A stretch of 11,189 bases of DNA from an uncultured Eubacteriales bacterium (GTDB taxonomy: Bacteria > Bacillota > Clostridia > Oscillospirales > Oscillospiraceae). Shown here piece after piece: positions 6,338 through 11,189 of this stretch (positions are counted from its first letter, which is position 1; the number at the start of each line of letters is the position of its first letter). A program made the position numbers and the translations under genes. Below the pieces are notes generated by a model. That model was not told the origin of the DNA. It made no database searches and saw only the letters and a program-made list of their open reading frames with translations. Where the stretch lies: NCBI GenBank assembly GCA_900549885.1, contig URQA01000083.1, positions 1 to 11,189 of the forward strand. Reading direction: 5' to 3'.

Positions 6338-7486
6338 ATGAATTTCCACTTTACCGAGGAAGAACAGGACATCCTGGACATGCTCAAGGACTTCTGCGTC
6401 AAGGAGGTGGCCCCTAAGGCGGCCGAGGTGGATGAAAATGAGCGGTTTCCTGAGGAAACTTGGCACGCGCTGGGTGAGATGGGAATGATGGGGGTTCCCT
6501 TCCCGGAAGAGTACGGCGGGGCGGACATGAGCTATCTGACCTACATCGCCGCCTGTGAGGAACTGGCGAAGCATTGCGCCACCACTTCCGTTATGGTGTC
6601 CGCCCACACCAGCTTGTGCTGCTGGCCCATCTACCAGTTCGGCACCGAGGAACAGAAGCAGAAGTACCTGCCCAAGCTGTGCTCCGGCGAGTGGCTGGGG
6701 GCCTTTGGCCTGACCGAGCCCGGTGCTGGCACTGACTCTGCCATGCAAAAGACCACCGCCGTGTTGGACGAATCCGGCGAGAATTGGGTGCTCAACGGCT
6801 CCAAGATTTTTATTACCAACGCCGGCTACGCCGATGTGTTCGTAATCTTTGCCATGACCGACAAGGAGAAGGGAAACAAGGGCATCTCCGCTTTTATTGT
6901 GGAGAAGGGCACCCCCGGTTTCAAGGTGGGAGCGCACGAGAAGAAGATGGGCATCCGGGGTTCCTCCACCTGCGAGCTGATTTTCGAAGATTGCGTGGTG
7001 CCCAAGGAGAATCTGCTGGGCGAGCGGGACAAGGGCTTCAAGATCGCCATGATGACCCTGGACGGAGGCCGGATCGGCATTGCCGCCCAGTCCCTGGGTA
7101 TTGCCCAAGGCTGCATCGACCAGACCCTCCCCTACATCCAGCAGCGCATCCAGTTCGGCAGGCGCATTAGCCAGTTCCAGAACACTCAGTTCCAGTTGGC
7201 TGACTTGCAGACCAAGGTGGACGCGGCCCGGCTGCTGGTTTACCGGGCCGCCCAGGCGAAACAGGACGGAGAGGCGTACAGCCATCTGGCCGCTATGGCC
7301 AAGCTCTTTGCCTCTGATGTGGCAAACCAAGTCACGCGGGAGTGTGTCCAGCTGGTGGGAGGTTACGGCTATAGCCGGGAGTATCCCTTCGAGCGTATGA
7401 TGCGGGACGCAAAGATCACTGAAATCTATGAGGGTACTAGCGAAGTCCAGCGCATGGTCATTTCCGGCTGGATGGGCGTAAAGTGA
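6338..7486 (+). CDS. Acyl-CoA dehydrogenase, short-chain type (first paralogue)
   Basis: A 382-residue FAD enzyme of the acyl-CoA dehydrogenase family that introduces or reduces the alpha-beta double bond of acyl-CoA, exchanging electrons with EtfAB. It has the FAD/substrate signature GAFGLTEPGAGTD (121-133) and the C-terminal block GGYGYSREYPFERMMRDAK (341-359). The catalytic glutamate is in IYEGTSE (E365), the position used by butyryl-CoA dehydrogenases. The length is typical. GAGGAG at 6323-6328 lies nine bases before the ATG. It follows etfBA and is closely related to the second copy at 10527, with no gap in the first ~170 residues. It is probably a butyryl-CoA dehydrogenase or a short/branched-chain relative. 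An acryloyl-CoA reductase role is conceivable next to lactate genes, but no lactoyl-CoA dehydratase is seen. Confidence 0.92.
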   Translation: MNFHFTEEEQDILDMLKDFCVKEVAPKAAEVDENERFPEETWHALGEMGMMGVPFPEEYGGADMSYLTYIAACEELAKHCATTSVMVSAHTSLCCWPIYQFGTEEQKQKYLPKLCSGEWLGAFGLTEPGAGTDSAMQKTTAVLDESGENWVLNGSKIFITNAGYADVFVIFAMTDKEKGNKGISAFIVEKGTPGFKVGAHEKKMGIRGSSTCELIFEDCVVPKENLLGERDKGFKIAMMTLDGGRIGIAAQSLGIAQGCIDQTLPYIQQRIQFGRRISQFQNTQFQLADLQTKVDAARLLVYRAAQAKQDGEAYSHLAAMAKLFASDVANQVTRECVQLVGGYGYSREYPFERMMRDAKITEIYEGTSEVQRMVISGWMGVK

Positions 7487-7516
7487 GTGAAGTCCGTTGA
7501 TAAAGGGCGGCAACCG

Positions 7517-7549
7517 GGGCGCGGCCGGCTTTTCAGGCCGGCTGCGCCC
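7517..7549 (+). terminator. GC-rich hairpin between acyl-CoA dehydrogenase and regulator
   Basis: GGGCGC-G-GCCGGC (7517-7529) pairs with GCCGGC-T-GCGCCC (7537-7549) with only a G-U pair in the middle, around a short T-rich loop. It is followed by TGCTTG rather than a T run. The ribosome site of the regulator begins ten bases later, so it probably attenuates rather than stops transcription, or protects the upstream 3' end. Confidence 0.45.
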
Positions 7550-7571
7550 TGCTTGAAAAGGAGGGAGAACC

Positions 7572-8273
7572 ATTAAAGAAAGCACAGTCAAAGAGGAGCG
7601 GACTTATGAAAAGGTGCTGGATTATATCAAGGCGGAGATCCGTAGGGGGAACCTGAAACGGGGGGAGCGTCTTCCACCGGAACGGGAGCTGGCTGAACAG
7701 CTGGGGGTGAGCCGTAACTCTGTGCGGGAGGCAGTGCGAACCTTGAGCCTGATGGGATTTGTGTCCAGTGTGCAGGGGGCGGGCAATTACATTTCCTGCG
7801 ACTTGGAGGGCAACCTCAGCACCAGCTTTGAAATGATGCTTCTGCTGGGGGAAACCAATTATCTTCAGGTCAGCCAACTGCGCCGGGGCTTGGAGAGCGA
7901 GACGGCCCGCTTGGCGGCCACCCGGGTTTTGCCCGGCCAGTTGGAAAGGCTGAACAGCCTGGCCCAGCGGATGGCTGCGGAGCCAGACCCCGAGAAGGGC
8001 GCTTTGTTGGACCAGCAGTTTCACATGCTGTTGTGCGAGGCGTCAGGTAATCTGCTGCTGAGAGCGCTGTTTCGGGCGATGCTGGCCACAGTGAATCGAT
8101 TTATCGGAACCATGTATGTACGTATTGTAAGCGCAGAGGACCAGGCCAAGCAGCTGCATGATGCTCATCTGGAAATTGTTCAGGCTTTGACAGAAGGCGA
8201 TGAAAATGCCGCCATCCAGGGAATTTGGCGGCACTTCCAGGTGGTGGAGGAAGCCATTCTGGCTATGCCGTAG
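7572..8273 (+). CDS. GntR-family (FadR/FCD) transcriptional regulator, ATT start
   Basis: A 233-residue repressor/activator of the FadR subfamily. The winged helix-turn-helix spans about 12-74, with PPERELAEQLGVSRNSVREA (35-54). The FCD effector domain spans about 97-225, with the metal-ligand set D147, H151, H199 and H221 typical of FCD proteins that bind small organic acids. A GTG at 7614 would cut off most of the first DNA-binding helix (YEKVLDYIKAEI). Reading back in frame, ATT at 7572 lies seven bases after AAGGAGGG (7557-7564), and no in-frame ATG, GTG or TTG lies between it and that GTG. ATT is therefore the preferred start. An LldR/LctR-like role, sensing lactate and binding the palindromes at 2211 and 2477, is inferred from family and context. 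Pyruvate or acyl-CoA is an alternative ligand. Confidence 0.85.
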   Translation: MKESTVKEERTYEKVLDYIKAEIRRGNLKRGERLPPERELAEQLGVSRNSVREAVRTLSLMGFVSSVQGAGNYISCDLEGNLSTSFEMMLLLGETNYLQVSQLRRGLESETARLAATRVLPGQLERLNSLAQRMAAEPDPEKGALLDQQFHMLLCEASGNLLLRALFRAMLATVNRFIGTMYVRIVSAEDQAKQLHDAHLEIVQALTEGDENAAIQGIWRHFQVVEEAILAMP

Positions 8274-8302
8274 GGCCGACCAAAGACGGACCCTATGGCA
8301 TA
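8264..8302 (+). terminator. Stem-loop over the regulator stop codon
   Basis: TATGCC-G-TAGGG (8264-8275) pairs with CCCTA-T-GGCATA (8291-8302) through a G-U pair. CCG (8276-8278) pairs with CGG (8287-8289) above it, with one bulged A. The regulator stop codon TAG lies within the left arm. No T run follows, so it is at best a weak intrinsic terminator. It would mark the end of the upstream transcript ahead of the separately promoted crt operon. Confidence 0.45.
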
Positions 8303-8436
8303 CAGGCGGAATGGGACCCGAGAAAGAAAACAGGAAGAAGATAAAAGAAAAAGTAGAGCAAATTGGAGGTTAAGAAACTGCTTTGTGATATTTCACTAAA
8401 AGAACGATGGGAGAGAGGCAAAAAATCGGCGCTAAG

Positions 8437-8454
8437 CCGTTAAAGGTTTAACAA
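8437..8454. promoter_or_regulatory. Rex-type operator 1, upstream of crt promoter
   Basis: CCGTTAAAGGTTTAACAA matches the clostridial Rex consensus TTGTTAAnnnnTTAACAA at 12 of 14 defined bases, with a perfect GTTAAA/TTTAAC dyad. It ends eight bases before the -35 element. Rex is the NADH/NAD+ sensing repressor known to control crt-type operons in Clostridium. The rex gene is not in this window. Confidence 0.65.
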
Positions 8455-8461
8455 ACTTTTC

Positions 8462-8490
8462 TTGCTTTTTTTCTTCGTTGCAGGTATACT
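8462..8490 (+). promoter_or_regulatory. Promoter of the crt-hbd-bcd operon
   Basis: TTGCTT (8462-8467) and TATACT (8485-8490) are separated by exactly 17 bases, which include a T-rich start. The predicted transcription start is near 8497, giving a leader of about 170 bases before crt. It is flanked by Rex-type sites: one upstream and two in the leader. Confidence 0.75.
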
Positions 8491-8533
8491 GAGTATCAGA
8501 AGGATAAACAGAGGACTATAGACAGTGAAGGAA

Positions 8534-8580
8534 GCGGCAGAGTTGTTAAAAATGTAACAAGAGAGGCCGCGATTTTTTTT
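8534..8580 (+). terminator. Terminator-like hairpin in crt leader, overlapping a Rex site
   Basis: GCGGC (8534-8538) pairs with GCCGC (8566-8570). TTGTTA (8543-8548) pairs with TAACAA (8555-8560) above a purine-only internal loop (AGAG against GAGAG, where sheared G-A pairs are possible). The stem is followed by GA and eight T (8573-8580). This has the shape of an intrinsic terminator about 80 bases into the leader, before crt. The weak middle makes efficiency uncertain. The upper stem is the dyad of Rex site 2, so the symmetry may be explained by the DNA site alone. Confidence 0.45.
8543..8560. promoter_or_regulatory. Rex-type operator 2, in crt leader
   Basis: TTGTTAAAAATGTAACAA matches TTGTTAAnnnnTTAACAA at 13 of 14 defined bases, the best of the three sites. 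It lies about 46 bases downstream of the predicted transcription start, where a bound repressor could block elongation. Confidence 0.7.
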
Positions 8581-8588
8581 CAAAAGTA

Positions 8589-8606
8589 TTGTTAAAAAAT
8601 TAACGT
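8589..8606. promoter_or_regulatory. Rex-type operator 3, in crt leader
   Basis: TTGTTAAAAAATTAACGT matches TTGTTAAnnnnTTAACAA at 12 of 14 defined bases, differing only in the last two. Its centre is 46 bp from that of site 2. It lies 60 bases before the crt start codon. Confidence 0.6.
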
Positions 8607-8665
8607 ATGATTAGGGGACACGTTTGATAAAAAAATCACAATATTAGGTTAAGGAGGCAATCACC

Positions 8666-9442
8666 ATGTCATTTGTCAAGTACGAGCAGAAGGACCAGGT
8701 GGCGGTGCTCACCATCGACCGGCCGGAAGCCCTCAACGCCCTGAACACGCAGGTACTGTGTGACCTGGATGAAGCCATCGCCAAGGTGGAGCAGGCCGAT
8801 GATGTGCGGGTGGTCATCCTCACCGGTGCGGGCCGTTCTTTTGTGGCGGGCGCCGACATCGGGGAGATGAAGGGCTTTTCCGCCATTGACGGGAAGAAGT
8901 TCGGCGTCCACGGCGGCTCTATTTTCCTCCGGCTGGAGAACCTGTCCAAGCCGGTGATTGCGGCGGTCAACGGCTTTGCCTTGGGCGGCGGCTGTGAGCT
9001 GGCTATGGCATGCGATATCCGCCTGGCCTCTGAAAAGGCCAAGTTCGGCCAGCCTGAGACCGGCCTGGGCATCACCCCTGGCTTCGGCGGCACCCAGCGC
9101 CTGCCCCGTATCGTGGGCGTCAGCAAGGCTATGGAGCTGATCCTGACCGCCAAGACCATTGGCGCGGAGGAGGCCAAGGCCATCGGCCTGGTCAGCGAGG
9201 TGTACCCCGCCGAGGAGCTGATGGATAAGGCCATGGAGCTGGCTCAGGCCATCTGTGCCAACGCCCCCATTGCCGTGGCCGAGTCCAAGCGGTGCATCCG
9301 TATGGGCATGCAGACCGATATTTCCACCGGCGCAGCCTTTGAGGCGGAGGCATTTGGCGTCACCTGCGGTACTGAGGACAAGAACGAGGGTATGGGTGCC
9401 TTCCTGGAAAAGCGGAAGGAGAAGCACTTCCAGAACAGATAA
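8666..9442 (+). CDS. crt: Enoyl-CoA hydratase / 3-hydroxybutyryl-CoA dehydratase (crotonase)
   Basis: A 258-residue crotonase that interconverts 3-hydroxybutyryl-CoA and crotonyl-CoA in the butyryl-CoA pathway. The oxyanion-hole segments AGADIGEM (61-68) and ALGGGCELAMACD (105-117) are intact. The two catalytic glutamates are E111 in GGGCE and E131 in GQPETGLGITPGFGGTQRLP. The length is typical for the short clostridial Crt. AAGGAGG (8651-8657) precedes the ATG by eight bases. It is the first gene of a crt-hbd-bcd order with its own promoter and three Rex-type sites, which supports the butyrate-pathway role over general fatty-acid degradation. The gap to hbd is 102 bases and holds two hairpins. 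Confidence 0.95.
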   Translation: MSFVKYEQKDQVAVLTIDRPEALNALNTQVLCDLDEAIAKVEQADDVRVVILTGAGRSFVAGADIGEMKGFSAIDGKKFGVHGGSIFLRLENLSKPVIAAVNGFALGGGCELAMACDIRLASEKAKFGQPETGLGITPGFGGTQRLPRIVGVSKAMELILTAKTIGAEEAKAIGLVSEVYPAEELMDKAMELAQAICANAPIAVAESKRCIRMGMQTDISTGAAFEAEAFGVTCGTEDKNEGMGAFLEKRKEKHFQNR

Positions 9443-9452
9443 GGGGGACGTA

Positions 9453-9503
9453 TTTCCAAGTGCGTCAGCTCTTGGAAAAGACTGCAAAGGCGAAGCCTTT
9501 GCA
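9453..9503 (+). repeat. Two tandem hairpins between crt and hbd
   Basis: TTTCCAAG (9453-9460) pairs with CTTGGAAA (9471-9478). TGCAAAGGC (9483-9491) pairs perfectly with GCCTTTGCA (9495-9503) around GAA. Neither has a T run after it, so read-through to hbd is expected. The AAAGGC/GCCTTT core also occurs in the hairpin at 6257-6276, hinting at a shared type of intergenic structure. Confidence 0.5.
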
Positions 9504-9544
9504 TGAAATATGAGATATCAATGCTTTGATAGGAGGAAAATATC

Positions 9545-10393
9545 ATGAAAAAGATCGTTGTCATCGGTGGCGGCACTATGGGTTTGGACATCGCTCAGGT
9601 CTTTGCCAAGAAGGGCTATGACGTAGTAGTCCGGGACATCAACGACCAGATCATCCAGGCTTCCGAGGCCCGGCTGAACAAGTCGCTGGACAAACTGGTG
9701 GCCAAGGGCAAGCTGGACGAGGCCGGAAAGGCCGCCATTACCGGCAAAATGACCTTTACTACCGACCTCAATCTGGCTGCGGACGCCGACCTGGTGGTGG
9801 AGGCCGCCGTGGAGAACCTGGACATTAAGAAGAGCATTTTCGGGGAGCTGGACAAGATCTGCAAACCGGAGACCATCCTGGCCTCCAACACATCTTCCAT
9901 CTCCATCACGGCCATCGCCGCGGCCACCCAGCGGGCAGACCGCTTCATCGGCATGCACTTCTTCAACCCTGCCACCGTCATGAAGCTGGTGGAGGTCATC
10001 CGGGGGGCCAACACCTCTGAGGAGACCTTCAAGACCGTGTACGCTCTGGCCCAGGAGATCGGCAAGGAGCCTGTGGAGGTTGCCGAGGCCCCCGGTTTCG
10101 TGGTCAACAAGATCCTGATTCCCATGATCAACGAGGCGGCCGACCTGGTGTACACCGGCGTGGCCACCGCCGAGGATGTGGACAAGGCCATGCAGCTGGG
10201 CGCCAACCATCCCATGGGTCCCCTGCACCTGGGCGACCTGGTGGGCCTGGACGTGTGCCTGGCCATCATGGACACCATTTATAATGAGACCCACGATTCC
10301 AAGTACCGCGCCAGTCTGCTCATGCGCAAGCTGGTTCGGGCGGGCCATCTGGGCCGCAAGACCGGTAAGGGATTTTTCGACTACAGCAAGTAA
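9545..10393 (+). CDS. hbd: 3-hydroxybutyryl-CoA dehydrogenase
   Basis: A 282-residue cytoplasmic dehydrogenase that reduces acetoacetyl-CoA to (S)-3-hydroxybutyryl-CoA. The N-terminal Rossmann fold has GGGTMG (8-13), and an aspartate ends the second strand (D31), which favours NADH over NADPH. Active-site residues S117 (SNTSS), H138 (GMHFFNP), E150 and N188 (GFVVNKIL) fall at the positions known for clostridial Hbd. The C-terminal helical domain ends with GRKTGKGFFDYSK, as is usual. AGGAGG (9531-9536) lies eight bases before the ATG. It sits between crt and bcd in the same orientation, so it belongs to the Rex-type operon. Confidence 0.96.
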   Translation: MKKIVVIGGGTMGLDIAQVFAKKGYDVVVRDINDQIIQASEARLNKSLDKLVAKGKLDEAGKAAITGKMTFTTDLNLAADADLVVEAAVENLDIKKSIFGELDKICKPETILASNTSSISITAIAAATQRADRFIGMHFFNPATVMKLVEVIRGANTSEETFKTVYALAQEIGKEPVEVAEAPGFVVNKILIPMINEAADLVYTGVATAEDVDKAMQLGANHPMGPLHLGDLVGLDVCLAIMDTIYNETHDSKYRASLLMRKLVRAGHLGRKTGKGFFDYSK

Positions 10394-10472
10394 GAAAGTG
10401 TGAACGCGGCGGCGTGGGCGTGATCGCCAAAAAAGGTGAAACTACCCAGGTAACATTGTTATATTGCTCCCC

Positions 10473-10502
10473 TCTGGGCGGAGACAAGTTCCTCCGCCCA
10501 GA
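10473..10502 (+). other. Perfect 11-bp hairpin between hbd and bcd
   Basis: TCTGGGCGGAG (10473-10483) pairs exactly with CTCCGCCCAGA (10492-10502) around ACAAGTTC, followed by the AT-rich TTATTTGATAA and then the bcd ribosome site. The tail has no unbroken T run. It may act as a partial terminator or as an mRNA processing or stability element that sets bcd level relative to crt-hbd. Confidence 0.5.
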
Positions 10503-10526
10503 TTATTTGATAAGGAGGACCATTTC

Positions 10527-11189
10527 ATGGATTTTAAACTGTCCAAAGAACAAGAAATGCTCCGCAAGCTCTTCCGGGACTTTGCGGAGAATGAGGTCAA
10601 GCCCTTGGCCACCATGGTGGACGAGGAGGAGATGTTCCCGGAGAACACGGTGAAGAAGATGGCCGAGCTGGGGATGCTGGGCATTTACTTTCCCAAGGAG
10701 TATGGCGGCGCGGGCGCGGACGTACTTAGCTATGTCATGGCCGTGGAGGAGCTGTCCAAGGTGTGCGGCACCACCGGCGTCATCCTGTCCGCCCACACCA
10801 GCCTGTGCTGCGCCCCCATCTATGAGAACGGCACCCCGGAGCAGAAGGCCAAGTACCTGCCCAAGCTGTGCAAGGGCGAGTGGCTGGGCGCCTTCGGCCT
10901 GACCGAGCCCGGCGCGGGCACTGACGCTCAGGGCCAGCAGACCACCGCCGTGCTGGACGAATCCGGCGAAAACTGGGTGCTCAACGGCTCCAAGATTTTT
11001 ATTACCAACGCCGGCTACGCCAATGTGTTCATCATTTTTGCCATCACCGGCGAGAAGTTGGATAAGCGGGGCCGTAAGTCCAAGGAGATCTCTGCTTTCA
11101 TCGTGGAGCGCACCGACCCTGGCTTCTCCGTGGGTAAGCACGAGAAGAAAATGGGTATCCGCGGCTCCTCCACCTGCGAGCTGATTATG
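10527..11189 (+). CDS. bcd: Butyryl-CoA dehydrogenase, 3' end outside window
   Basis: The first 221 codons of an acyl-CoA dehydrogenase whose frame is open to the last base, so the catalytic glutamate region lies beyond the window. The N-terminal part closely follows clostridial butyryl-CoA dehydrogenase (MDFKLSKEQE, FAENEVKP, LSYVMAVEELSKVCGTTGV, SAHTSLC). GAFGLTEPGAGTD (122-134) is the FAD/substrate signature, and GSKIFITNAGYA and KKMGIRGSSTCEL follow. AAGGAGG (10512-10518) lies eight bases before the ATG. It is third in crt-hbd-bcd and is the better candidate for the true Bcd, with the copy at 6338 as paralogue. No etfBA directly follows within view, so it probably shares the pair at 4369-6197. 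Confidence 0.93.
   Translation, partial: MDFKLSKEQEMLRKLFRDFAENEVKPLATMVDEEEMFPENTVKKMAELGMLGIYFPKEYGGAGADVLSYVMAVEELSKVCGTTGVILSAHTSLCCAPIYENGTPEQKAKYLPKLCKGEWLGAFGLTEPGAGTDAQGQQTTAVLDESGENWVLNGSKIFITNAGYANVFIIFAITGEKLDKRGRKSKEISAFIVERTDPGFSVGKHEKKMGIRGSSTCELIM

Noticed and set aside
5070..7591. Two long minus-strand frames (5070-6290 and 6287-7591)
   Set aside because: Both are complements of etfA and the acyl-CoA dehydrogenase and show the same Gly/His/Leu-rich shadow composition.
8378..8400. TTGTGATATTTCACTAA as a further Rex site
   Set aside because: The half-sites are separated by four bases (GTGA-N4-TCAC), while the Rex consensus needs six between GTGA and TCAC. It was kept only as an unassigned dyad.
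1..11189. CRISPR array, tRNA/rRNA gene, toxin-antitoxin pair or defence system
   Set aside because: No regularly spaced direct repeats, cloverleaf-like sequence, rRNA blocks or related protein motifs were seen. The gene content is metabolic.

Overview
The window is high-GC bacterial DNA with strong Shine-Dalgarno sites. The proteins resemble those of butyrate-forming Clostridia, most likely Oscillospiraceae of the Flavonifractor / Intestinimonas / Lawsonibacter type. That placement rests on codon style, the gene set and the intergenic repeats, not on a marker gene. No tRNA, rRNA, CRISPR array or transposase gene was seen.

Layout: (1) 1-594, minus strand: a YbaK/EbsC-type aminoacyl-tRNA deacylase with its own promoter, next to a terminator cut by the window edge. 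(2) 608-2173, minus strand: lactate permease lctP. (3) 2174-2584: a 411-bp divergent control region with one promoter per direction and two GntR/FadR-type palindromes (TGGT-N3-ACCA class), one on each side. (4) 2585-7486, plus strand: an FAD-linked lactate dehydrogenase (lctD-like), a ~320-bp non-coding element with terminal inverted repeats, then etfB, etfA and a first acyl-CoA dehydrogenase. (5) 7572-8273: a GntR/FadR-type regulator, probably starting at a rare ATT codon. (6) 8274-8665: a 392-bp control region. Its first part (about 8303-8436) shows only one short inverted repeat. The rest holds a strong promoter, three Rex-type operators and a terminator-like hairpin in the leader. (7) 8666-11189: crt, hbd and the first 221 codons of bcd, which runs off the window.

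Taken together this reads as a lactate-to-butyryl-CoA module. LctP imports lactate. The LctD-like enzyme, probably with EtfAB as an electron-confurcating complex as described for Acetobacterium woodii, oxidises it to pyruvate. Hbd, Crt and Bcd carry out the reductive steps from acetoacetyl-CoA to butyryl-CoA. Thiolase and the terminal butyrate step are not in the window. Two regulatory layers are visible: a lactate-type GntR circuit on the uptake/oxidation half and a Rex (NADH/NAD+) circuit on the butyryl-CoA half. Only one etfBA pair is present, so it may serve both the lactate dehydrogenase and the acyl-CoA dehydrogenases.

The least ordinary items are the inverted-repeat element between lctD and etfB, the Rex site embedded in a terminator-like hairpin before crt, the ATT start of the regulator, and a 48-bp identical patch shared by the two acyl-CoA dehydrogenase genes.
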